Under the pieces are notes generated by a model. The model was not told where the DNA came from. It did no database searches and saw only the letters and a program-made list of their open reading frames with translations. A program made the translations under genes and the position numbers. From Lewinellaceae bacterium (lineage in GTDB: Bacteria; Bacteroidota; Bacteroidia; Chitinophagales; Saprospiraceae): a DNA stretch of 64,000 nt. The stretch lies in NCBI GenBank assembly GCA_020636195.1, contig JACJYH010000002.1, positions 434,001-498,000 on the forward strand, read 5' to 3'. This document shows positions 28,237 through 36,992 of this stretch, piece by piece (within the stretch, counting starts at the first letter, position 1; the number at the start of each line of letters is the position of its first letter).

Positions 28237-28896
28237 TCAAATATTTAGATAGGCCATCAATGCATCATATCGGTCTTTCATGTCATCTTGGTATTCTGCA
28301 TCAGAATATGCACCGGAGACTATATAACCGAATCTTTCATATGTCGCTTTCAGGGATGTGACGTCTTGTCTATTGAGTTTTAGAGTGATGAATGTTTTGG
28401 GGTCATCCGGTGTATGGCTTACAAAAATAGCCAGTATTGTCACATCTTCAGATTCTGCAATCCTAGCAATCTCAGCCAAAGAAAAATCTTGTTTTTGTGA
28501 TTCTAATACCAATATGCTTCCGTTATCCGAAAATGAAAATTGCGTTGAAAAATATTGCAACACATACTCCATTGTGATGACACCAAGAAATTTCTCTTCG
28601 TGGTCGATTACAGGAATCATCGTAAGTTTGTACCTGCCCAGCTTTGTCATCACTTCGAAGAGATGCTCATCATCGTAACAATATGGTCGAATATGGGTTA
28701 ATCTATAGGTGCCGACAGCATCATCAATGTGGTGAATTAGAATGTCATCCTCAGACAGCACGCCAAGCAGTACCTCATTATTGACAATTGGAAGGTGTTT
28801 TACATGATAAACCTGCATCATCTGTAATGCTTCTGCACCCGTGTCAGACGTCAATATGGGAAAGATATTTTGCGAAATAAGTTCTCTTGCAATCAA
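28237..28896 (-). CDS. CBS-domain pair protein (AcuB-like)
   Basis: A 219-residue cytosolic protein with two CBS motifs, ~10-60 (ILTSDTGAEALQMMQ, VLLGVLSEDDIL) and ~72-130 (MTKLGRYKLTMIPVID, LGVITMEYVL). A C-terminal ACT-like segment follows, including TILAIFVSHTPDD. CBS pairs bind adenine nucleotides. The start is a TTG at 28896: the only codons between it and the upstream stop are ATA, CAT, AGA and GTT, and the N-terminus is needed for the first CBS motif. The upstream gene stops 12 bp before and the downstream Omp85 gene starts 6 bp after, suggesting coupled translation. Confidence 0.83.
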   Translation of the reverse strand: MIARELISQNIFPILTSDTGAEALQMMQVYHVKHLPIVNNEVLLGVLSEDDILIHHIDDAVGTYRLTHIRPYCYDDEHLFEVMTKLGRYKLTMIPVIDHEEKFLGVITMEYVLQYFSTQFSFSDNGSILVLESQKQDFSLAEIARIAESEDVTILAIFVSHTPDDPKTFITLKLNRQDVTSLKATYERFGYIVSGAYSDAEYQDDMKDRYDALMAYLNI

Positions 28897-28908
28897 AACT
28901 CTATGTAT

Positions 28909-29715
28909 TTACCGTCTTAAAATTTTCTTGCGCTCTGCATTGAATTCGTCTTCTGACAAAACACCTCTTGAACGAAGTTCATTTAATTTATTCAATTGAT
29001 TGAGTAGTGCATCTTCAGGCACATCTTGAGAGGCCCAGCTGTTATTTGTTTTTTCTTCTTCTTTTATGGCTTGGATTCGGTACTGAGGCAATACCTTGAA
29101 GCCACTTTTCTTAAAAGCTTCAAATTCAGGTTGGATACGGATGAAGGCTAGATCGTCATGCGACATGATCCGTTCTTCTCCATCTAATCCCAAAGAAACT
29201 GCTCTGCTCAAGTGAAAAAATGATTTTTCCTTTTGTTCTGTCAGTGAATATGCACATGCAATATTAAAATGTAAGGCCACGTCATTGGGTGCAATTTCAA
29301 GACCTTTAGAAAAATCAGCAATGGCATCATCCAAGTCAAAATCTTTATATTTTTTTATACCACTAACCTTATAGGGATTTGCTTTGACTTGTGCTATTGG
29401 CCTTTGCCTGGTTTGAGGGATTTGTTCATATCTCTTCATTTGTTCTTCTCTTCTCCTTTCCAGAGGTCCGTAATTTGGAAAAGCGAAGCCTCGATTATAC
29501 TTGCGGTTGAACTCTTGGTCACTCATATTTAAGAATTTCACCCCTGTAATAATACCTGCAATTAAAGAGATAGGAATTCCTGTATTCACCCATATCACAA
29601 AGAGCATCATAAATCCGATAAATCCACCGATACGACCCAAATACAACTGGTGCCCTCCAATCCATCCTGTGAAAAAAGCCAAAATTGCTGCAACTATTCT
29701 ATTTTTTGGTTGCAT
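28909..29715 (-). CDS. TM2 domain protein with TPR-like and SHOCT segments
   Basis: A 268-residue membrane protein. The TM2 domain (~5-60) has two helices, the GWIGGHQLYLGR segment and a LFVIWVNTG helix. A basic linker and a TPR-like stretch (~120-190, DLDDAIADFSKGLEIAPND, LHFNIACAYSL) follow. A SHOCT motif closes the C-terminus (~237-268, LRSRGVLSEDEFNAERKKIL). SHOCT segments are thought to mediate oligomerisation. It is the first gene of the operon with the CBS and Omp85 proteins and has a -7 box about 68 bp upstream. Function unknown; it may link cytosolic nucleotide sensing (CBS) with the envelope. Confidence 0.82.
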   Translation of the reverse strand: MQPKNRIVAAILAFFTGWIGGHQLYLGRIGGFIGFMMLFVIWVNTGIPISLIAGIITGVKFLNMSDQEFNRKYNRGFAFPNYGPLERRREEQMKRYEQIPQTRQRPIAQVKANPYKVSGIKKYKDFDLDDAIADFSKGLEIAPNDVALHFNIACAYSLTEQKEKSFFHLSRAVSLGLDGEERIMSHDDLAFIRIQPEFEAFKKSGFKVLPQYRIQAIKEEEKTNNSWASQDVPEDALLNQLNKLNELRSRGVLSEDEFNAERKKILRR

Positions 29716-29782
29716 GTTCCTTATTATTTTATTCTAAATGCAATGGTACTATATTCTGACTGAATAGTCAAGTATTTAGTTA

Positions 29783-29790
29783 CAAAAGTA
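29783..29790 (-). promoter_or_regulatory. -7 box TACTTTTG for the TM2-CBS-Omp85 operon
   Basis: On the minus strand TACTTTTG matches TAnnTTTG, 68 bp ahead of the TM2 gene. No -33 element stands out. Confidence 0.4.
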
Positions 29791-29837
29791 ACATCTATCT
29801 TTTGAAAACTGCTAAACTAACTGATTTATTATTAAGA

Positions 29838-30305
29838 TTAATTCGGCAGCTTGAATTCAATTGGCAACGTCAATAAAACTGAAACGGGTTTTGCGCGCTG
29901 ATGTCCTGGTCTCCATCTTATAGGAGAGTTCTTCAGTTTCTCTATCACCTTATAAGCAGCGTCGCCACATCCGTCCGCTAAGTTTCTGGCAATTCTTATC
30001 TCCTGAATAGTACTGTCTTTATTTACAACAAATTGAATTACGGCTTTCCCTTGTGTTTTATTCAGTTTAGCTTGCTCAGGATACTCTAAGTTTTCGGCAA
30101 TAAATGTTGCCAATTTTGAATCACTACAGTTTTGCATTTCTTTTTCTGTACCGGATCCGTAACACTCTAAGATCATGGGCATTTCTTCCACTATTTTAAA
30201 AATGGGATCATAGCTTTCTTGAGTGGAGTTTTGATTTTGGGCAGACAAAGTTGTCGATGACATAAAAAATGTGAGCCCACCGACTAAAAAGAAAAATTTT
30301 TTCAT
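29838..30305 (-). CDS. Secreted TonB C-terminal domain protein
   Basis: A 155-residue protein with a cleavable signal peptide (ending LSAQ, ~residue 23) followed by a TonB_C-like domain (~75-152, with QGKAVIQFVVNKDSTIQEIR, then the Cys-containing ADGCGDAA). There is no N-terminal membrane helix of the TonB kind beyond the signal, so it is not a classical energy transducer but a soluble periplasmic TonB_C protein, common in Bacteroidota. Two Cys pairs may form disulfides. It is a single gene. Confidence 0.78.
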   Translation of the reverse strand: MKKFFFLVGGLTFFMSSTTLSAQNQNSTQESYDPIFKIVEEMPMILECYGSGTEKEMQNCSDSKLATFIAENLEYPEQAKLNKTQGKAVIQFVVNKDSTIQEIRIARNLADGCGDAAYKVIEKLKNSPIRWRPGHQRAKPVSVLLTLPIEFKLPN

Positions 30306-30360
30306 TAATGTTATTTACAATTTGTACAATAAAAAATAAACGTTTGAAGAGATGAATAGG

Positions 30361-30392
30361 TTGCCAAAATGGATATAGAATTATTATCTTTG
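30361..30392 (+). promoter_or_regulatory. Promoter of the sterol desaturase-family gene
   Basis: TTG at 30361-30363 and TATCTTTG at 30385-30392 have a 21-nt spacer, 27 bp ahead of the ATG at 30419. Confidence 0.6.
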
Positions 30393-30418
30393 TTTTTTGT
30401 CTTCATCACTTAATTATA

Positions 30419-31237
30419 ATGGAAACATTTATAGATTTTTTCAATCACCTGTCCAAACCGGCTTTGTTGCTTTGGATTTTTATATGCTTGGGTATTTCAT
30501 GGATATTAGAAGCAGGTATTCCATTGATTAAATTTACCTACAGAAAGTGGAGACATGATGGTGTGAATCTCGTATTTTTGAGCACTTCTCTCATCATTAA
30601 TAGCTTGGTCGGAGTGTTTTCTGTTTTGGTTTTTGTCTGGATAACGGAAAAGCAATTCGGCTTATTGAACATCGTAGATTTGCCATTGTGGGTTGAATTG
30701 GTCATTTCAGTTTTGATATTGGATTTGGTGGCTCAATACTGGGTTCACTACTTGTTGCATAGGATAAAATGGATGTGGAAATTTCACCTTGTTCACCATT
30801 CTGATACACAAGTAGATGCTTCCACAGGTACGCGGCATCATCCGGGCGATTATCTGTTGAGAGAAATTTTCGGTTTATTTGCGGTGTTGATTGCAGGAAT
30901 TCCATTTGCGTATTTCTTATTTTACAAGGTGCTTACCGTGTTTTTTACTTATTTGACACATGCCAATTTTAAAACACCGCTTTGGCTGGATTCAACTTTA
31001 GGTTTGATATTTATTACGCCAAATATGCATAAATTTCACCACCACTATGAAAGACCTTGGACAGATACTAACTTTGGAAATATTTTTTCCATTTGGGATA
31101 GAATATTTGGTACTTTGGTGATGGATGACCCACGCAAGGTGAGGTATGGTTTGGATGTATTACCGGATGATCAATCTTCCAATCTCAAGTATCAATTTCA
31201 GGTTCCATTTGACAAATCAGTGAAAACAGATTATTAA
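30419..31237 (+). CDS. Sterol desaturase / fatty acid hydroxylase superfamily protein
   Basis: A 272-residue integral membrane di-iron enzyme. It has at least four hydrophobic helices, and its histidine clusters are HYLLH (~residue 110), HLVHH (~123), HH (~140) and HKFHHH (~207). These clusters bind the two irons in this superfamily, which hydroxylates or desaturates lipids. The substrate cannot be deduced; bacterial members act on fatty acids, carotenoids or sterol-like lipids. It is a single gene with its own promoter. Confidence 0.87.
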   Translation: METFIDFFNHLSKPALLLWIFICLGISWILEAGIPLIKFTYRKWRHDGVNLVFLSTSLIINSLVGVFSVLVFVWITEKQFGLLNIVDLPLWVELVISVLILDLVAQYWVHYLLHRIKWMWKFHLVHHSDTQVDASTGTRHHPGDYLLREIFGLFAVLIAGIPFAYFLFYKVLTVFFTYLTHANFKTPLWLDSTLGLIFITPNMHKFHHHYERPWTDTNFGNIFSIWDRIFGTLVMDDPRKVRYGLDVLPDDQSSNLKYQFQVPFDKSVKTDY

Positions 31238-31264
31238 TTTTACAGTTTGTTTTATCTGAAATGT

Positions 31265-31300
31265 AAAAAAAATGGCCGAATGGGAATGCCATTCGACCAT
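31265..31300 (-). terminator. Terminator of the S9 peptidase gene
   Basis: A 12-bp stem (31272-31283 with 31289-31300, one C-A mismatch) is followed on the minus strand by seven T residues, 24 bp after the peptidase stop. The + strand lacks a T-run directly after the stem, so it mainly serves the minus strand. Confidence 0.8.
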
Positions 31301-31323
31301 TGAATATGGGTTTTTAGATTTTA

Positions 31324-33960
31324 TTATTTTTTGGTCATGGTCATCACCGCATTCATCATAGCCGGCATGACCTGCACTATTCTGTCCGCCATTCCTGTAG
31401 ATGGATTAATCCAGTAGGATACTTTATCATTTTCATTTTCATGACCGACGACATCTACTCTGGTATAATTGATGCCATTCAATGCTTCACTGTCTTTAAC
31501 TGTGAGAATGACTTTTTTAGGTTTCATGGTCATCATATCTGGAACTGAATAAGACAAGGTATATCCGGGTTTCAAATCGTAGCCACCGATTAAAATATCT
31601 GTTCCAGGCCCATCAGCCATATATGCACCATCAAATAGAATTTCCATTTTTTGATTCATGACATTGAGAGATGCTTTGTTGCCTTCAAACATTACCGGAA
31701 TTTCTTGACCCATTTGTTTCACTGTCCGTGATATTGGTGTAAACATAGATGTGCATTTCAATTCTTCTGACATTTCACCCATTGGACCTTTGCTTTCCTC
31801 CTTGATCACCCAGTTTCCATTTTCTTTGGAGATGGTGCGTGTCATTTGCATAGGAATGGTTTGCCCTTGGACTGCTATTAGTACATCATACTCATAGGTA
31901 CCTTCTTTTGGGTTTGCTTTAGACATTGGCAATTCTTCCATGACCTTGATATCGGTCTTCGGAGTGTATGTAACTTTGCTGATATCCACTCTGAGTCCAT
32001 CCAATGTAGATTGAACATCTTCTGCCATTTCAGCCTGATATCTACCTCCCAAGATGTCATGTAAGAAAAGTTCTACTTCGGCATACATGGCCTTCCTATT
32101 CAATGGCTTTGCAAAACCGTGACCTTCATCTTTTGCCAAAAGATAATCAACTTTTTTACCTTTTTCTCTCAAAGCTATGACGATTTGGTCTGCTTCAGCT
32201 TGTTTGACTCTGGGATCATTGGCACCTTGAATGATGAGCAATGGTTTAACAATTTTATCAACGCTGAACAATGGGCTTGCTTCTCGGATGCGTTGCTTTC
32301 CTTCATCGGTATTTGGGTCTCCAACCATACCATGTAGAAATGCTCTTCCTGATTCCCAATATGCCGGAATGGATTCCAATAATGTAAAGATATTACTAGG
32401 CCCTACGATATCTACACCACAAGCATACAGATCAGGTGTAAATGCTAATCCCGCTAATGTAGCATAACCTCCATAACTTCCACCCATGATCGCAACTTTG
32501 TTAGGATCAGCAATGCCCTTACTAATCAGGTGCTTGACACCCCAAGTGACGTCATCTTGCATCAGTTTTCCCCATTGTAGGTCGCCTGCATTCAAGAACT
32601 TTTTTCCATATCCACCACTTGCTCTAAAGTTGGGTTGGAGTACGGCATATCCTCTGTTGGCGAGAAATTGAACTTCAGCATCGTAACCCCAATAATCTCT
32701 TGGGCCTTTAGGTCCACCATGTACCAATACAACAACAGGCAAATTTTTTGCATCTTTTCCAACAGGAACGGTGAGGTATGCCGGAATTTCTAATCCATCA
32801 CTACTCTTATATGTGATAGAAGTCATTGGTGCCAAATACTTCTCAACTTCCTTCAACTTTGGACGTCCCGTATATTGGTAGATCAATTTTTTTGTCTTCG
32901 CATCGTAGAAATACACTTCTGCAGCATATTTATCACCCCAAATAGCCAATAGGAATTTGCTGTAATCCTTGGTGGAGCTTTGGAATTCTACTTCTCTTCC
33001 TGGAAATTTTGCCTTGAGTTCATTGTACATGGTTTCCCAAGTCTTATTCTTCCAGTAATACTTTGACTTGTCCAAAGTATAGTTTGTAGCGATAATTTTT
33101 CTCGTATTTCTATCGATTTTTAGTCCTCCGAAATCTACCTTGTTTTGCGGATCACTTTCAATAAGTGTCATTGCTTTGGTCTCCGGATTCATGAGGTACA
33201 AGGTGGATTTGTCCAATTGTCCCACATTGGTTACTAGGTAAAATTGAGAATTGTCTTCATTCCAGTTTGAGATGTAAGCAGATTCTGTGACCGTGGTTTC
33301 ATAGATTGGCGTCAAAGATTTATCCACATTTATTCTCAACATTTTAGTATTTCCCTTCTCATCAGTCTGATACAACACTCTCAGCTTATCATCCCAATCG
33401 AAATCATATCCTGTGATTCTGTCATTATTCTCATACACCAGATTGAGCTCTCCGGTAGAAATATGGAGTTCATATAGATCATGCCAAGCTTTATCTCTAT
33501 CGTTCAGACCAATCATCATGATGTCAGGATTGTTTTGGCTCACATTGAAAATTTGTGCAGTCACATCCTTTAAAGGCGTTAAATTTCTTGATTCCGGCAC
33601 ACCATTAGCAGGAGCTGTAGCTGTTGGGCTAACAGCAAAAACATTGATATTTTCATCGCCATCTTTATCCTTGACATACAAGATATACTTGCTGTCATCA
33701 GTCCAAAAATATCCATATAAAGGTCTTGAACTATCTGTCAAGGGTTTTGCCTTATCAAATGATTCGTCAAATTTTTTAACCCAGACATTCATGATCCCAT
33801 TGTATGCCTTCATAAATGAAACCCACTGCCCATCAGGACTGAGTTGACTCGCTGAAATTTCAGGGTTTCCAAAAAATAGTTCTCTGTCTAACAAAGGTGT
33901 TGGCTGTGCTTCCATTTGGAAAGTCATAATACAAAAACTTAGTAAAGTGAATAATCGCAT
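31324..33960 (-). CDS. S9 family peptidase (prolyl oligopeptidase-like) with extra C-terminal domain
   Basis: An 878-residue secreted peptidase. The signal peptide ends MEAQ (~residue 18), a beta-propeller covers ~30-380 and an alpha/beta hydrolase domain ~390-645. The catalytic triad is Ser495 (GGSYGGY), Asp582 (GANDPR) and His614 (DEGHGF), with the oxyanion segment VHGGPKGP. Typical S9 peptidases of this type end near residue 640-700. Here ~230 further residues form a Met-rich beta domain (e.g. [21 protein letters not shown]) reminiscent of lipoprotein-like DUF3108 folds. The enzyme cleaves peptides, probably in the periplasm. The extra domain's job is unknown. Confidence 0.9.
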   Translation of the reverse strand: MRLFTLLSFCIMTFQMEAQPTPLLDRELFFGNPEISASQLSPDGQWVSFMKAYNGIMNVWVKKFDESFDKAKPLTDSSRPLYGYFWTDDSKYILYVKDKDGDENINVFAVSPTATAPANGVPESRNLTPLKDVTAQIFNVSQNNPDIMMIGLNDRDKAWHDLYELHISTGELNLVYENNDRITGYDFDWDDKLRVLYQTDEKGNTKMLRINVDKSLTPIYETTVTESAYISNWNEDNSQFYLVTNVGQLDKSTLYLMNPETKAMTLIESDPQNKVDFGGLKIDRNTRKIIATNYTLDKSKYYWKNKTWETMYNELKAKFPGREVEFQSSTKDYSKFLLAIWGDKYAAEVYFYDAKTKKLIYQYTGRPKLKEVEKYLAPMTSITYKSSDGLEIPAYLTVPVGKDAKNLPVVVLVHGGPKGPRDYWGYDAEVQFLANRGYAVLQPNFRASGGYGKKFLNAGDLQWGKLMQDDVTWGVKHLISKGIADPNKVAIMGGSYGGYATLAGLAFTPDLYACGVDIVGPSNIFTLLESIPAYWESGRAFLHGMVGDPNTDEGKQRIREASPLFSVDKIVKPLLIIQGANDPRVKQAEADQIVIALREKGKKVDYLLAKDEGHGFAKPLNRKAMYAEVELFLHDILGGRYQAEMAEDVQSTLDGLRVDISKVTYTPKTDIKVMEELPMSKANPKEGTYEYDVLIAVQGQTIPMQMTRTISKENGNWVIKEESKGPMGEMSEELKCTSMFTPISRTVKQMGQEIPVMFEGNKASLNVMNQKMEILFDGAYMADGPGTDILIGGYDLKPGYTLSYSVPDMMTMKPKKVILTVKDSEALNGINYTRVDVVGHENENDKVSYWINPSTGMADRIVQVMPAMMNAVMTMTKK

Positions 33961-34181
33961 AAATTTATTTTTTAATCGTTTTCTACAACGGCGTTTTTAT
34001 GCATTTGTTTTTTTTAACAAGCTGTTTTTGATGCTATTTTCTACCAACGATGCTTTATAGAGGATCAATTGTGTTTAAGAGTCGTTAATTAGATGGGCTT
34101 ATTGTTTTTTGACTCATGAATAGTTTTACGTTATCATCGTAACGATAAGTAACAAATAGCATAAAATTTGAGTTTTTAGAG

Positions 34182-34189
34182 TATCTTTG
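34182..34189 (+). promoter_or_regulatory. -7 box TATCTTTG for the HExxH lipoprotein gene
   Basis: TATCTTTG at 34182-34189 sits 9 bp before ATG 34199 and overlaps an upstream TTG, so the TTG cannot be the start. Confidence 0.5.
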
Positions 34190-34198
34190 TTAGCATTA

Positions 34199-35248
34199 AT
34201 GAATCTGCTTATGTCTCATCAAACCATTTTTTTTGTCTTTTTTTCATTCACCCTTTTCACGTGCAAGTCAAGTAAAAGTGTAGAACCGATTACTGCTACA
34301 AGTCCTGAAGCAGTGCCTTCTATAGTGTATTTTTTGGATAGTATAGAAGCTTCTAAGGTCATCATTGATGATAAGAATGATGGTTTTTTTGATCGGATTT
34401 CTCTCCTGGATATGGAATTGCAAATGCACCACAATTTTACGAACCAAGCTAGAAGTGAGATACTAACCCAATACAAACAATTTTTAAAAACTGAAGTACT
34501 CAATTGGACAAAAGAGGAAAAATATCTATTATATCAAGTATTTGACTCGGTGCGGACATTGTCCCATGCGTTGAACCCAAGGTTGTATCCCGATCGCCTT
34601 TCCATAGTAAAAATAAGAACCAACCATTATGGTGATGACGTTTATTATACTAGAGGCAATGTGATTTTTATACCTGAGAATATATTCAAAAGACAAAGCC
34701 AACCAACTTTATTGCCTGTAATGGTTCATGAGTTATTTCATGTGATTTCTCGCGGAAATCCAAATTTGAGGAAGAAGCTTTATGGACTGATAGGATTTGA
34801 ACCGATACCACATTTTCCAAAGTTATGTCCAGTTTTACAGAAGCAAATTCTCAGCAATCCGGATGGAATGGATATGCAATATGCCATAACATTATCCGAT
34901 AGTATCCAAGCAATCCCAATTATTTTCAGTGAAACCGGTAAATACAATCCTGGAAAAAAGAAATATTTTGACTATCTCAGATTTGATTTATTCAGGGTGA
35001 GACTGGGAAATGATGGTGAATATGTAGAGTGTGATCAAAATGGTAAGACCACAATTCCGCTTTCTGCAACGCCGGATTTCTTTCAAAAGATCAAGGACAA
35101 TACAAGGTACATCATCCATCCGGATGAGATATTGGCAGATAATTTCAAGATTATTTTATTGAGAAAGGATGACAAAGACAAGGAAAATTATTCAGAACAA
35201 GGTAATGAATTACTGAATCAAATGACCACAGTATTGAAAAATTGGTAA
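34199..35248 (+). CDS. Lipoprotein with HExxH zinc-metallopeptidase motif
   Basis: A 349-residue protein (or 345 from ATG 34211) with a lipoprotein signal whose lipobox is LFTC. The centre has MVHELFHVISRGNP, an HExxH zinc motif with His177, Glu178 and His181. Near the C-terminus, HPDEILADNF places Glu310 as a possible third ligand in the pattern seen in several gluzincin-like families, where a glutamate sits in an E-x3-D/E helix. I do not recognise the family by name. Either ATG gives a good signal peptide, but 34199 leaves a nearly leaderless mRNA. Inferred role: outer-membrane or periplasmic metallopeptidase. It is a single gene that converges with yaaA, 4 bp between stops. Confidence 0.72.
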   Translation: MNLLMSHQTIFFVFFSFTLFTCKSSKSVEPITATSPEAVPSIVYFLDSIEASKVIIDDKNDGFFDRISLLDMELQMHHNFTNQARSEILTQYKQFLKTEVLNWTKEEKYLLYQVFDSVRTLSHALNPRLYPDRLSIVKIRTNHYGDDVYYTRGNVIFIPENIFKRQSQPTLLPVMVHELFHVISRGNPNLRKKLYGLIGFEPIPHFPKLCPVLQKQILSNPDGMDMQYAITLSDSIQAIPIIFSETGKYNPGKKKYFDYLRFDLFRVRLGNDGEYVECDQNGKTTIPLSATPDFFQKIKDNTRYIIHPDEILADNFKIILLRKDDKDKENYSEQGNELLNQMTTVLKNW

Positions 35249-35252
35249 TAGA

Positions 35253-36020
35253 TTAGAGATGTTTACGAATAAATATCCATTGGGACGAATTGGAATGTGC
35301 TGGTGAAAAAGCATAGCCGTCTTCTGAAAAGTTAACAAAGTCGGCAATATCTGAGATTTTATTTATGATCATCCATTTTGCAAAAAGACCTCTTGGTCGT
35401 TTTGAAAACACGGACACCATTTTTAATTTGTCCTGAGCGACCTCTTCATAGAACTGGACATCTATCATTTGCGCATTAGTTTTTGCAAAGTCAACGACTT
35501 TGGCGTATTCTTGTGATGCCAGATTTATAATGTATCCATACGAATTTACTCTCAAAGATTCTTGGATAGACTTTGTAATCAATGGTTTCCAATATGTATA
35601 AAGGTCTTTGGTTTTTCCGATTTTAAGCTTGGTCTTCATTTCCAATCTATATGGACTGATTCGGTCTAATGGCTTCAAAATGCCATAATAGGCTGATAAA
35701 ATCCTGATGTGGTTTTGTGCATAAAGGATGTCTTCATGATTAAAACTCAATGCATCCAATCCGGAATACACATCGCCTCTATATGCATATATGGAATTAC
35801 TTTCCTCATGATCAGGATCGCTAAATTGATGAATGTGCTCATGTGTTTGCGAGGCCAATTTTGGGCTGATATCCATCATTTTTTCAAGTTGCCTTGTAGA
35901 ATATTTCTGTAATGTTTTATTGATGACAATAGCTTTTTCATTGAATTCAGGTGTTGAAGTATTTTCAATGAGTTCTTTGTCAAAAAGCATTGTTTTTGAA
36001 GGTGATAAAAGAATCAACAT
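35253..36020 (-). CDS. yaaA: YaaA family peroxide-stress protein (UPF0246)
   Basis: A 255-residue cytosolic protein, full length. The family motifs are LLSPSKTM at the N-terminus, YRGDVYSGLDA near 83, LSAYYGILKPLD near 110, RLEMKTKL, NLASQEY near 167 and KRPRGLFAKWM near 212. YaaA binds DNA and lowers free iron during hydrogen peroxide stress in E. coli. It starts 5 bp after the stop of the M14-like secreted protein gene, so the two form an operon. Confidence 0.95.
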   Translation of the reverse strand: MLILLSPSKTMLFDKELIENTSTPEFNEKAIVINKTLQKYSTRQLEKMMDISPKLASQTHEHIHQFSDPDHEESNSIYAYRGDVYSGLDALSFNHEDILYAQNHIRILSAYYGILKPLDRISPYRLEMKTKLKIGKTKDLYTYWKPLITKSIQESLRVNSYGYIINLASQEYAKVVDFAKTNAQMIDVQFYEEVAQDKLKMVSVFSKRPRGLFAKWMIINKISDIADFVNFSEDGYAFSPAHSNSSQWIFIRKHL

Positions 36021-36025
36021 GAGCT

Positions 36026-36862
36026 TTATTTAGGTAAATTTTGAAGCATATTCCATTGTTCTTCGAATCTACCGAGTTTTGCTTCAGCATTTATATACCG
36101 TTTCAACATTTTGGCTGCATAGACCGACATGCTGCCATCATCCACAGGATTTTGATTTTGGAGAACGACATTCCATCGCTTTTCAACAAAATAAGTAAAG
36201 TCTTTCGCTTGTGTGACTATGAAAAATTCGCTGTTATTGATATTGGGATTCACATAGATATCAGAACATGAGTGTGTAGTAGAATTTTCTTCATCAAACT
36301 TTTTCATATAGGACGTGATGTTATAACTTTCAGGTGTGTATGAATTGAAGAACAACCACCTTCTTTTCACCATGGCTGGTTCATTCTTATTATTATGTAG
36401 CGCAATGATCAGTTCTGCATCATTGACTTGTTGCCACACTGTCATAGCAAATTTTTGAACCATGTTGATAACTTCATCATTGACACCTGTCCATCCACTG
36501 ACTTTGGAAATCGATTTTTTCAACACGTTTTTATCCTGTGTATAGATTCTGTTTGGATCAAATTGGTAAGTGGATTTCTTATATTTAAATGTGACATTTC
36601 TATTTACTTCTCCATTTTTCGAATGGGAGATTGTCACCAAACGACCACCATATTTCCCAATAAATTTTTTTCCCGCTTCCAAAGCTGTGGTTTCGTTTTC
36701 ATGGACGTGTACAAACTTATACATCTGATTTTCTAGGCTACTAAAAGTAACAATATACACCGTATCTTCGCCAAGCTGAAAGGGCAGTTTTGATTCAGTG
36801 ATTTGCGCAGTGATGGTTTGAAAGATGCAGGATAGCAATAAGATGTGGAGATATCGACTCAT
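36026..36862 (-). CDS. Secreted protein with M14-like zinc peptidase motifs
   Basis: The start at 36862 gives 278 residues with a clean signal peptide (ending TITAQ, residue 20); an upstream ATG at 36907 lies ahead of the -7 box at 36893-36886 and would bury the signal. I do not recognise a named family, but the motif order matches M14/succinylglutamate desuccinylase-like zinc enzymes. VHVHENE gives an HxxE pair (His54, Glu57), FDPNRIY gives the D-x-N-R substrate motif (Asp102, Asn104, Arg105) and IALHNN gives the third ligand (His156). It is cotranscribed with yaaA. Possible role: trimming peptidoglycan peptides or amide-linked compounds; this is inference. Confidence 0.65.
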   Translation of the reverse strand: MSRYLHILLLSCIFQTITAQITESKLPFQLGEDTVYIVTFSSLENQMYKFVHVHENETTALEAGKKFIGKYGGRLVTISHSKNGEVNRNVTFKYKKSTYQFDPNRIYTQDKNVLKKSISKVSGWTGVNDEVINMVQKFAMTVWQQVNDAELIIALHNNKNEPAMVKRRWLFFNSYTPESYNITSYMKKFDEENSTTHSCSDIYVNPNINNSEFFIVTQAKDFTYFVEKRWNVVLQNQNPVDDGSMSVYAAKMLKRYINAEAKLGRFEEQWNMLQNLPK

Positions 36863-36885
36863 TGACAAATATTTTGTGTGAATAG

Positions 36886-36893
36886 CAAAGATA
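36886..36893 (-). promoter_or_regulatory. -7 box TATCTTTG for the M14-like/yaaA operon
   Basis: The minus strand reads TATCTTTG, 24 bp ahead of the ATG at 36862. This position decides the start choice. Confidence 0.55.
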
Positions 36894-36992
36894 AGATTAT
36901 TACCCAAAAACTGTGTTAGATGATTTTCTTATTAGAAGTTTAGATTGATCTCTGTAAAAAGTTTAAATGGACAATTGGGTATAACCTCAACA

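Noticed and set aside
36863..36907. Upstream ATG of the M14-like protein
   Set aside because: It lies ahead of the -7 box at 36893-36886, so it cannot be in the transcript.
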